NCBI RefSeq assembly: GCF_001640805.2
Contig: NC_066851.1
Location: forward strand, 1,954,014-2,018,013
Reading direction: 5' to 3'
DNA length: 64,000 bases
Source of the DNA: Lates calcarifer
Taxonomy: Eukaryota; Chordata; Actinopteri; Centropomidae
The translations under genes and the position numbers were made by a program. Below, in pieces: positions 46,711 to 58,403 of the stretch; within the stretch, counting starts at the first letter, position 1, and each line of letters begins with the position of its first letter. The notes under the pieces are model-generated. The model was not told where the DNA came from. It saw only the letters and a program-made list of their open reading frames with translations, and did not search any database.

Positions 46711-48869
46711 TACGTGTGTGGTGAGAGAACTGGCTTGGTTTGACTGGTGAAAGAGAAAAAAAGAAAATGTGGTGAATCTGTCACCGCAGTTCCATGGTTA
46801 CCACCACAACCCCATTCCAACCTAGTCTTCAGCTACCGCAACTCACAGTAGGCCTGTCTTAACATCTGCTTGTGACAAGGGACGATGGTGAAATAAGTAA
46901 AACTTTTACTTCTTTTTTCTATTTATAAACATCTCAAAATTTAGTCCCATTACAATTATACAATTATAGAGTTACAGACTAAAACTACGCGCTTCCACCA
47001 TATCACTCTGCTCATTCTACCTGTGGCGAGTTCACCATGCTAGTTTGATCATCTTTGTATTTCTGTTTCATTTAATCATATTACAGTAGACGTGGAAATA
47101 AACCCCTCTACACATTTAGACCCAGTCGAGTCCTTTGTAATGGAAAGCCTTGGATCCCTTTAATCGAGAAATCACAATCTCAGATATCAGACTGATAAAA
47201 TCTATGGTGCAGATATTAATAGAGAATATTCATATAGCCTATTGATCTTGATATCGAAATTAATATTCCCGATTTCCATCCCAAAATCGGACGGTGATGC
47301 CCCATACAACGAGATCACAAGCTTATTTTAAGGATTATTTTTAATTGATTTCTGCATAATTTTTGTGCAGGCTCGCTACACAGATTTTCAAACACAAGTC
47401 ACAGCTGCCGGCCATACTTTCACAGAGACGCCAAAAAAATGGCAATTCAAGTTCAGTCATGTTCCTGTGTTCTCTCCGTGTTAATGTGTGTTTCCAGCAA
47501 AGTACCACAACAGCACAAAACATCCTATAAGAGAACCTTTACTTATTTTCACATAACACAATACGCACTCCTGCTCATACACAGGGAAATAAAGTTCAAG
47601 TAAAGAGTGGTGAATTGTGCTTCTTTTTCTGAGGCAAATGCTACAATTATCACATCTCTTCCTCACAATTCATTTCTTGTATGAAAGGATATGGCTCAGG
47701 TGTATATTTTTTCTCTTATCAAGAAATTCCATGAAAATCTAAAACCTACTAATTTTTAGTTTGTTTACCTTGTGTGTGTGTGTGTGTGTGCGTGCACACT
47801 GTGGCATTTCTTTTGATCAGTGAAACTTATCTTTTTTTAATGACCTTTACCTACACAGCTCTGGTCCTCTGGAGAGAGTTACATATTTAAGGTTGAGTTG
47901 GCTAAAGTTGAAATGAATGCATTTCCCAATCGTCCTCACTCACGAGTTGAGTCAGCCAATCACCTTGCTGGCTGCAATAATGTATTAGGTTTTAGGAGGT
48001 TTGCATCAGCTCCACTGTGACCTTATTCATAACATTCTCCAGTGAGGAGGTCTGCAGACTTTTCCATATATCTTCGGAGGCTCATAATTGTAGTTCAGTT
48101 AGCTGACCTAAATAAGTCCAGTAAAAGCAAGGTGACAACCATGTTCTACCTTCTACCTCAAACATCATTTTTCCTCACAACACCTCTGTCACTACACTTC
48201 CTGCACATTCTTATTCATTTTATGGTTGAAATAAATGCATTAATGCAAATGCATATGAAAATTCATGGTACCTCCTACCTCTGATGTGGTATTTTTTTTT
48301 TCTACCTGGCCACAGGTGTGACAGGATGTAAGTACTTAAAAATAATGCAGTCTCTCAGAATAAAATAATGAAGCAACTGATCCATTTAAAAGTGAAAAAA
48401 TATTTCAATTTCCTGGTCTAAGTTCTACATCTCTGATATGCATTTGACCTCCCAATGACAAACTCATTACAACAAACATGCAGAACACTCCAAACTCAGA
48501 GACTGAGCGGTGGAGGGTAAATTGAGAATAGTTTACGTTAATGTAAAAATTTTCTCCACCCCTGCATTGTTCACAGTTTGGAACTTTCAGAAGGGAGAGT
48601 TACGTCTTAGCCTCAATATGTCTCGCCTCATTTATGTAAGAGCATACCCCAGGAACTATGTAGAACTCACTCCTTACTTCATTTTCTACAGTGTGTTCCT
48701 CCTGCATATTTCAGCTCTGCCCTGGGGCTGGAAACCACTTTAAACGGCCTCCCCAGCCAAGACAAGCAGCCCACCGAGAGCAGATCTGCTAGCATACTTA
48801 TCTTGTGCTCATTAGGTGCCCAGTCACTGTGCTGTCAGAGTAGGTAGAGTCTGCATATGTCTGTCTGTC

Positions 48870-48906
<37 letters not shown>

Positions 48907-49109
48907 TGTAGGCATCCAGTGTGTTATCATACCTACAGAATTACACCAATAAGAATCCACTCTAACATGACAAACATGAGAAAGGTCACATCTATGGTGG
49001 CCCCTGCAAGAGCAATGCAATGCAAAGATACTAATACATGCAGACAGACCAAACAAAAGCTGTGACAGTTCCCACTTCCTCTTCTGGTCTGTCCTTTTCC
49101 TTCTTTCAG
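46711..49109. other. Non-coding stretch, no gene recognised
   Basis: It holds short GT repeats (about 47771-47790) and the GT microsatellite at 48860-48903. It may contain the promoter or upstream exons of the candidate gene at 49110, but none could be identified. Confidence 0.5.
48860..48903. repeat. (TCTG)n(TG)n microsatellite
   Basis: CTGT units pass into about 16 GT units. Confidence 0.92.
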
Positions 49110-50957
49110 TAGCATGAATGGGTCGTTGGAGCAAATGGCTGCACCTGAGATGTGGGAGTGGCTAAGAGCGCAAAGGCCACTCTCTGATCAAATCCAAATG
49201 TTCAGACTTTGCCACGCTGGGATTGTGGACTTAACAGGTGAGTTGCTGGGAAGTCCATGAGTGTTGACTGTCCAGACCAACAGTTCGTCAAGTTCGCAAG
49301 GAGCTACAGGGAGACTTTTCACGTTTGTAACAAAATCAATAAACTATCTTTAACAGCACTTCAATACATAGTTTTCAGAAAAAACAACAAAGAAGAAAAC
49401 AAAACCAAATACACACAACTCAATACAAGTAGCCACGTAGCCAAGCCAAATACAGAAACACAACTTTAAAAAAAGCGTTGTCAAATTGGTGAAGATGTTT
49501 CTTTTATTTGCTTGTTTTATGTTTGCATGTGTTTTCTTAAATTGTAGTATTCTGAGCTTTCTGGGCCACCATGCAAATTACCCAAACGATGCTTGTTTGT
49601 TCTAGTCAGTAAATTTCATTTCCATTCTAAATACCAACTCCAGCACCAACAAACAGTGACTTCCTCCTCTGTAATCATTTGTGACTGCCTATAAACTCAC
49701 AGTCAGACACTGCAGCTGGATAAACTTCAGCTTCAAAGCAAGAATTTGGATTCAGCTCCCCACGTAATCCTCTCCCCAAAACAACCAGAAGTCTTATGTT
49801 AACTTCATTTTTAGTGAAACTGAGAAGCTGAAAATGTATGTTGTGGATGCAGCCGGACAGACAACATCTCGAACACACTCGACTGCTTTTCCTTTTACTC
49901 AGTACAGCTTTCATCTACATGTGAGTCATTTCTACCAAAAAGTGCAGTGACAGCAGATGATTTGCAAGTATGAACCAGCTACTTTGATTCAGTAATCAGT
50001 GTCTGTAAATAAAACTGCTGTGACTGACAGGACTGAGACACAACTGCGGTCTCATCTCCAGTCGATACTCAACAGGAGTGTGAGGACTCAGAAAATTCCT
50101 TTCCTGAAAATCTTTGCAGACATCTGAAAGCTTAGGAGCACCAAAGATAAAATGATGGGCTGCAACAATTGGATGCTGTTCTCTGTTCTGTCAGCAGCGA
50201 GTGGGAGGCTTTGATGTTTTTGTGTTGACATGTGTTGTTTGATATCTGTTGGTGAAGACATTCCTTCTCTGAAGTCTGTGCATATGAACAGGTCTTTACT
50301 TTCATGGACAGTAGCAGTGACTCTAACTCACACTGAATTCAAAGTGCTAATATACATATGTTTGATCAACACAAGGTTTTTTTTCACTAAGAACTGTTAA
50401 ATAGAACTCATGAAAGGGGCTGATTGATTAAAATATGGGACTAGATTCACTTCTCAAAACAAACTGCAACACAGTCCAGACTCCACAACAAACAAATCTG
50501 ACGAGCTATAGTTAAGACACTAGGGATTTATCAGACTAAAGCTGGTGGAGTTCATCAGAAACTCGATGGGAGCGTGTGTTCCATAACCATGGACTGCATC
50601 ACAAATGCTTGCATGTATTATTGGCATTAATATCCTAAAGCTGTACATTAATAACATTCTTTCTTTGTGTCTGTTTCCACTTGATGAATGTAAGTCCATA
50701 CTAACTTTTATCTCCTTTGGCTGAGTTTGGTCTCCACCGACTCCTGAGAAAAACATCTGGCTTTTCAGCTGCTAAATGCTGCAGTGTGTTCACCTGCTGG
50801 TCTTTAACTGTGTCTGTGTGCTGTTTACTGCAGGGGACAATGGGTTTATCTGAGCTTTTGCACTAAAAACAGCTGCCGGCCAGTAGAGTGGGTTGTAAAA
50901 CCAAATCAACTTTTTTTTTTTTTTTAATGGATTTTTCATTGAGTGTAAAGCTGTATA

Positions 50958-51009
<52 letters not shown>

Positions 51010-51539
51010 TTGTTGTTATTATTATTATTAGTATTAGTTTTTTTGCAAACTACTTTATGACATAAAGAGAAATTTGATTTTTTAAAAAATAGGCTTGCAA
51101 CTAACCCTGTTGAATTAATTGATTGATTAGAAAGATTGGCAGTTCATTTTCTTTTAAATGACTGATTACTACACTGTTGTTTTAGGTTCCTCCACCTCCT
51201 CCAAGGAACCTCAAACTTTACAAGCCCAAGAAAAGAGCGCTGAGGCTCAGCTGGTTGCTCAGGCAGATCAACACCTCAGTGCTCAGCTCTCTCCCTTTGG
51301 TGAAACCCAATGCTTTCCCTCATTTTCTCAGTCTCCTGCAGCTCTGGACTTGCACTCCACAACCGGCACCAACCAGCCTGTTCTCCCCTTTCCCGCTTTG
51401 TGGTCCAAGTGATGAGATCACAAATGGGTTTGGGTTACCAGGACTTTACCTGGCACACAGTGATGCATATATGTCCTCAGAACCTTCTACCTTCTACATG
51501 GTGTGAACTATGATATAAGTATGTAATCACAACAATAAA
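49110..51539 (+). CDS. Candidate two-exon gene, about 116 codons, unknown product
   Basis: Exon 1 (49110-49237) follows a long pyrimidine tract ending TTTCAG and ends ACAG|gtgagt, an ideal donor. Exon 2 starts at 51186 after TGTTGTTTTAG, with a good branch-point-like CTGAT upstream. It runs to TGA 51410-51412, with AATAAA at 51534-51539. The phases fit: exon 1 ends on the first base of a glycine codon that exon 2 completes. From the ATG at 49114 the product is 116 residues. It starts MNGSLEQMAAPEMWEWLRAQ and continues with a short amphipathic stretch (DQIQMFRLCHAGIVDLTG). The tail is rich in Q, S, A and P and ends LWSK. I recognise no domain, signal peptide or membrane segment. The ATG may be internal to a longer protein with upstream exons. 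A second frame of exon 2 is also open. Confidence 0.45.
50957..51005. repeat. Compound (TG)n(TA)n microsatellite in the candidate intron
   Basis: Six TG units followed by about 18 TA units, then an ATT tract to about 51031. Confidence 0.92.
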
Positions 51540-53823
51540 GACAACACATCTGTATATTATTAAAGTGCAGTGAGATCATAATGTCCCTGAGGTAGAGCGC
51601 CTCCTTCTTTACCTCACTAGAGGAGGTATACATTACAAGGAGCAGAACCAGAAATATAACATTCCTTCTGCTGAATGTTGCTGTAGAACAGTTATATCAG
51701 CTGTAAATGTCTGAAAAATAAAAATCCATATTGAAACTGCGCATTGATCTTATGAGCCATCATGATGATAACTAATCAGCACACCACAGACAGTCCTTAG
51801 AATTCTTTTCCGTATCATAGATGTAGTGGGAGATTTTATTAACCACAAATTCAGGAGCCCTTCCATAATTTGTGAGGATAATAATTCTAATTATTAATTT
51901 AATACTGTTGGGCTGAGGTTGGACCCAACCACTGGAGAAATTCCAATTCAAATCACTAAAAGGCATCAATTTTTATCACCAAAAATCATTATTTTAACAT
52001 TTATTGCTGATATTATTATTTATCTTGAACATCAGAAATTCCCCTTCAGCCCCTGAGCCTCTGAGTGGGCAGGTGGTGCAAGTATTTGATTGAAAGCTGA
52101 GCCTTCAGGGGTACTGAGATATAATACAGAGAAACTTGCACTGGGAACTATACAGTAGTTGACAAGACAAGGACAGAAAAGGGATGCTGCTGTGTCACCA
52201 GCTTAGTTGTGGTTTAAATTTTAAAACAGCCTTAAACCTGAGTGCCTGGGTCAAAGTCACATTATCACCTAAACCTCATTTTCTCTGAGGTTTAATGTAA
52301 ACGCTTTAAACTGAACCTGCCACATAACTGCTTTAACTGAGGTTTAAGTTAAACCAGCTGCTGTTCAATCATACGTGCTTTATCAGATTAGTTACCAGTG
52401 CAGTTTTACTGGTAGCTGATGTATGTGGAATATTTAGAACAATATCATGTAATGGTAGTGACGGTCCACTACTACAAGTGCAAGTAGACTATAAATGCTG
52501 AAACATGTTCTGTTACGATAAGGTTTTCAAAGAGAAAAATCTGACAGTTTCTCACTGTGACTGGTGAAACTAAATTCTTTGCCAGTAGCATCAACTCATC
52601 AGGGCCACCACAGCATCACTCAGGGTAATCATTCATTCATGATCACTAATTACACAATTTGGAAGTCACATTACTGCAGATCACAATACTGCTAGTAACA
52701 ATGCAGCAACACAGATAAGATGGTGACAACAGCAATAATTGTGTCACCTGAGCACATGCTGCATGATGAGGTTCTCTGACACGCCTGTGGTCGACAGCTT
52801 AGACACCTGCACCCTGAGCTGTGAAACAAAATCAACTTAGTCTGGTTCTCTTGAGGTTACCTGGATTCACTGAGCCTTACATCAACTGGTGGTTATCAAG
52901 TGGCCTAGTTAAGTCAGGGTTAAACCTGTCTATCTGAGATGAATTTGAGTGAAGTATAGTAATATAGCAAAAGAGAAGAAAAAATTATTAATGTATCAGC
53001 AGAAAGTGGCATTCAACAAGGTGGTTCTCTTTTCCTAATTCCTTATCAATTCTCCTTCACCTCTTTCCTTGACCTCATGATCAAGTTCTGGTTTACTGGA
53101 CCCATTATAAACCACAATTAAGCCAGTCAGTGACTCAGAACAACAGCCCCATAGTATTTTGTCACAAGTGCTGAATATTAAAGACCATGACATTTAGCAT
53201 CAAAACTGAGCAGCGTTGACAGCTGCAATTAACCCATTTAATCCTGATTTTTTCTCAGACATGAAATTATCGAAATCATGTGTAACCTGTTGAAATAATC
53301 ATTTATTTGTTCACGATCAGTCACAACTGTGCCGTATACTGAATTAACATACTCTTCCTATGCAGTCATCTAAAATGTCATATATTCCAGTCCAGTTATT
53401 AAAACTCAGTCACATTAGAATGTGATAAAGCATTTGCTCGAGACTCAGTGACAATTTCATACATCAAAATTCCTTATACAAAAGTGGATGTGAATGACAT
53501 GCCAGAAGTTTTATTTGGGTGTAATATCTGTAACTGTAACAAAATATTTTCGGAACAAAACTTGTCCCAGCGTCTGTTCTTGAATATGTGATGTGTGAGA
53601 GAATACAGACTGAAACATAATTCTCAAGAGTGAGATGTTCTCCAAAGTGTGGGAGCTATTTCAGCTATTTATTCAAACAGCTCAGAAGCTCGCCTGCTGT
53701 CTGTCATCAGGAAGCACTGAGAGCAGCATTTAATACAACACCTGCTCAGGTCCTGCTCACAGGCACACACAATGTTAGAGCCAATGCTACCTCACAGGAT
53801 TACAAGAAACCAAGCGCGAGACG

Positions 53824-53824
<1 letters not shown>
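51540..53824. other. Non-coding stretch; GGTTTAA/TTAAACC-rich patch at 52206-52352
   Basis: Short motifs TTTAAA, AAACCT and AGGTTTAA recur in both orientations between 52206 and 52352, and again near 52917-52930. This suggests a decayed MITE, but no termini or duplication are visible. The rest has no recognisable feature. Confidence 0.4.
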
Positions 53825-53884
<60 letters not shown>

Positions 53885-53910
53885 GTGCTTTCTAAACACA
53901 TTCACACACC
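53825..53910. repeat. (AT)n microsatellite joined to a fish repeat fragment
   Basis: About 29 AT units (53825-53882) are followed by AATGTGCTTTCTAAACACATTCACACAC. The same bases follow the TA tract at 56664-56692 inside a fuller fish repeat. This is probably a short fragment of that family. Confidence 0.75.
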
Positions 53911-56551
53911 AAAAGTAACAGAGAAGAAATCCAGTGAAGAAATGCAGATTGCATTCATTCTTTGCATTTGCTTGTGAGTTCAGCGGCTTTTAAAGTAACA
54001 TCAGTTTTTATCATTGTTATTAATAAATTAGAGCTGTGCTTGACTAATGTGGCCTAACAGCAGTCTGACATGTGATCCAAAGCATAGAACTGTTTAGTGT
54101 GAAGAGCCTCTGGTTCCAGGAATATTTGCCCTCACTGCAAATTCCGATTTCAGAATTTTCTTTTGCTGATATCCTTGATTTTCTCTAACATAGACACACA
54201 GCAGTCTCCTGAATAATAACATAATGCTATGACCATCAGTTTAATGATTTTAACTTAACTTTAACTGGTCTATTTACTCTACCTATGAGCCTAATGCACA
54301 ATCAGAGTAGTAGCTTCAACTTGTTAGCACTGAAGGTAACAGACTTTCAAGCTCACTGATTTTATGTTTTCTTGGAATAATGTGCATCAGGAGTTCACAG
54401 TTAACTTAAATTTTCTATATGGGTTACTCAGTCTTTTACCTTTTTATCAGCCAACACAGTTGTTAATCCTTTGCACTGATGGTTCAACAGGTGAGTTTTA
54501 TGGCCATCCATGACTCCACAGTATTCCACAAGGGTCTACTGTTGAACTGAAACTATGACTGATATTAGACATCTGGAGACACTTTTGTCCATAGCTGGGG
54601 CAAGGTCTTATAGATAAGGCTGCAGACAAAGATATAAATGAGGTAAGCAGAGAAAAGCAAAAAGTACATTTAATAGTTATTAGGTAAGAACAGGTGACAA
54701 TGGTAAGATATGAGTGACCAATAGGGTCTCCACACCTTTAGATTTAGAGCATAATTTGACAATACTTGGGTAAAGTTTGTAAAAGTGTTGTAGCTGTGTG
54801 GCAGCTGGAGTTATATAGGCCCTGTTAAACCAGACATCCTCAGAACTGTAGAGAGGCACTGCTCTGGCACACTTCTCACTGGATTGTTCATCATTTTTCT
54901 ATGTTGACCCACAACTTGTAATAAATACTACATAACTTATACTTCCAGAACAACTGATGTGGGGAGAAAACTCCTCTCACTTCACATCTGTCAACAAACT
55001 GATGTTTAGATTTCCATTAAATTTGCTGTGGATATTCATGGTCGCCAGAGGATGACTCAGGTTGTTTTAGTGACAATCTGATCACTCCCTTTGCACGACT
55101 ATGAGGTCAACATGTCAATCTGCCTCCCCATATCAATACTGCAATACTGTCAGTAGCAGATGATGAGTACTAGTTGTGTTATATCCTGATAATGTGAAGG
55201 TAAACTTTGTAATGTTGTGATGTGGACGCAGCGTTAGCCATCGTTAGCTGTCTTTAGCTAATGCCATTCACTCACAAAGACACCTGGCCAGACCTTCACT
55301 GGTTCTCACGCCATAGCTCAGTCTCTCTTCTGTGGCTGTTATTTCCCCTGACTCAGGTCTCTTCCTGGTCTCTTGGATGCTGAGCAGGCTCATAATTATA
55401 CGGCTGTGGTCTGCCATATGCATACAAATATACATTTTCAACCTCTTAAGTTTCAAAACTCGCATTTGCATCCATATTTATTCATGTTAAACTTGCTCTA
55501 AGTTGGCCTTTCTTAGGTCACTTCCAGTTTGGCGTTTTTAGATGCAGAGTAAAAATTCTCTCACAAAAACTGTCACTGTAGTGTATATATATAAGTGATT
55601 TTTTTTTTAATCAAATTTTTCCATTTTCATTTTCATGACGAGTCACTGTTTTTCAGAATTAAATATATGCTTTATGAAATACATTTTTAAAAATTAAAGT
55701 GCAAATAAATGGTTGAAGGCTTTCCTGTATCTATTTTTTTTCACTGTTCACTATGGCTATGTTTACTATATCTCCCAACTTATCCATTCCTGCCTGTCAT
55801 CAATACCCATGCTCAAAATGAGGCTTGAAGACACATTTCCACTATGAACAGAGAGATGGCATTTTGTGGTGAGTGAAATACAAAGTGTTGTTATGGTGAC
55901 AGGTGGTAAAAGGCCACTTTGTTATAGATGGTGCAAGACTCATTTCTGTGGAGGGAGATAAGAGCATTCTGAGGTTTACATCTTGTGTGTGTGTGTGTGT
56001 GTGTGTGTGATGTGATGTGTAGTATATTCGATGGTGATGATGAAGAGATCTCCGCTGACACTATCTTTCTTTTATATAAAGGTTACAAAGAAGTTCAGCA
56101 TCAAAACAAGCACTGCAGTAGCCTGTGAGAGGATCTGAGCCAATATGGATCTCTCCCCTAACAGCTCTAAACTTCAGTATATATAGGATACTTGTTTACA
56201 TGTTTTATAATCTAGCGAAACATCCTGACCTCATTCAATGACCTCTTATTCCAAAAAACAAAGAGGAGGGGAGAAAAAGCCCCTCTCCCTAACACTTACA
56301 TCTTTATGTTCACAACCATTAACTTAAACATGGCCCCAGCAAGTAGAAGTCATGTGACGCCTTTGGACTTTCCCAGAGGATAAAAACACATATGAACTTT
56401 CAGACACTACAGATGAAAACACTGTGTAGTCGTACTGTAAACATGTAGTAGACAGCTACACCTCCAATGCCCCTTATTTTCCTGAAAAGCTGGAATTCTG
56501 CCATTTCTACCTTTTAGATATCACACAGATTTACTGGAACCTGAATTATCA
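53911..56551. other. Non-coding stretch, no gene recognised
   Basis: It holds the TG microsatellite at 55984-56009. No exon-like or repeat-family signal recognised. Confidence 0.55.
55984..56009. repeat. (TG)n microsatellite
   Basis: Thirteen TG units. Confidence 0.92.
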
Positions 56552-56660
56552 GATGGTAAATGGTAAATGGACTGTACTTATATAGCGCTTTTCTAGTCTT
56601 TTCGACCACTCAAAGCACTTCACACTACAGATCACATTCACCCCATTCATACAGCTCATG

Positions 56661-56695
<35 letters not shown>

Positions 56696-56825
56696 GTGCT
56701 TTCTAAACACATTCACACACATTCACACACCGCAATTTGAGGTTCAGTATCTTGCCCAAGGATACTTCAGCATGCAGTCTGGAGGAGCCGGGAGCCACAG
56801 CCGCCCCAGATCAAGAGTGAATTAG
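56552..56825 (+). repeat. Teleost dispersed repeat (ATGGTAAATGG family) with internal TA microsatellite
   Basis: It begins ATGGTAAATGGTAAATGG and continues with TTATATAGCGCTTTTCTAGT, CTCAAAGCACTTCACA and ACATTCACCCCATTCATACA. A TA tract (56664-56692) follows, then TTGAGGTTCAGTATCTTGCCCAAGGATACTTC and CATGCAGTCTGGAGGAGCCGGGA. This is a very common fish repeat. The microsatellite interrupts its middle. Confidence 0.7.
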
Positions 56826-58369
56826 GGCTCATGTAAATGCACAGGTCACCAAGAAAAATTAAAAGGATGCTATTGTTAACCTCAAATCAACTATTTTATT
56901 TAACCTTCACTAGTCTTGTTTCCTTTGCATTTTCCTTTGTATAAAGGAAGCATTGTAATAGCTTTTTCTCTCTTCACTTTGTGTGTGTTTGATTGCACAT
57001 TTGTGTAGCCATCAAACCATCAAACCTCCTCTTTTTCTCCTCTTGCCTAACTTCACCTTCCTCACTAAGTTCTCAGTGCTCTGGAATGAGGGCATCAAGG
57101 CTCTCCTCTAATGATCGTCTGTCACTTTCCTGAGAGGACAGTGGACATTTATGAGCCTCCTGATCAGGCAGGGTTTTGACTTGGATAATTTCTCATTTAC
57201 GTCATCTTGTTCATCTGGTGGGAACAAAACAGTGTCCTTACAGTCATGCTGAAACATTACCCAAGTGGACAATAAGCGATTAAGCAGCCATCGTCTCAAA
57301 ATATTCTTACCAGGAATGGCCGCTTCAGTTACTGGTCTAAATGTGGGCAGGTCCAAAAACACGAATGAGATAGTTTCTTCTTTTTTTTTTTTTCTTTTAA
57401 AATATTACTACTAGTATTATGTAATTCTGTTAGTAGTCTACTCTTCTATGTTGATTCAGATCTTCAGATGATGGCACCCAACTTACCCACTGCTCTACTC
57501 CCTTTTTTCTCTCCCCTAATTCCCTAACAACAAAATTAAAATATTTAAAAAGTTAGAAAACTGGTTGATATAGTGACAATTCTGCAAGGAAGTGCAGGTT
57601 AGTTGCGCGCTAACTTTATGTAAGCAAACACTTCACTTCCAGCAAAGTGTCAGATTTGTTGAAATGAACTGCTTAAACAAATTACAGTAAATGTATTATT
57701 ACACATCATTGTATAAAGTCTTCTTGTCAGGTCTTTGCCAACATATGTATAAATCTGCAGACATGCTTGTTCTTCAGTCTAATGTCAGTTACGCAGTAAG
57801 AATGATTAGATCCTTTAAGATGAACTTAACCAGAGAGATCATTTCTATTTTCAGAGCAGCTCTGTGTCACAGACATGCTTTTACAATACAGCATCAAGCT
57901 GTAAACTGTGAATGGGAGATGTGAAGGAGGGCTTAGTTTCCAAATTATCATTTATATCCACTTTGTGCGAGAGGAAGATGATGACGTTAGCATGAATGGA
58001 TGCATCTGTGAAGGCAGACTGATGTGTGTGGATGGTGTGTACCTTGTGTAAAAAATCACAGAAGCTCGCCTGGCTGCTCACGTCCCGCTCATCCTTCTCA
58101 CCCGCCGCCAAATGAAAGAGGCTCAGCGGCGGTTGCTATCTGTGCTGACAGCTCCAGTCGTGGCCGTGGCGTGTTGTGCTGCTGGGCCTGGTGGAGCTGC
58201 CTCCACCTGCATACATCATCAAGCTGTCTGGGCCTTAGTGTCTTCTCCTCCTCCTCCTCCCTCCACTTGGTCCAGTCAGAAATAGTGTAAAGCTGTGTGG
58301 TGATGTTTCACCCCAAGGGCTAGCTGTATGACCCCCCCCAAACAACATAATCATATTCCCACACTCCAG

Positions 58370-58403
<34 letters not shown>

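Noticed and set aside
51187..51508. Second open frame across exon 2 of the candidate gene, ending FYMV
   Set aside because: Its phase does not match the strong donor at 49238. The other frame joins cleanly, though this one cannot be fully excluded.
58033..58120. Possible reverse-strand exon ending in a donor-like ACAAG|gtacac
   Set aside because: No ATG, no convincing acceptor, an in-frame stop just upstream and no recognisable peptide.
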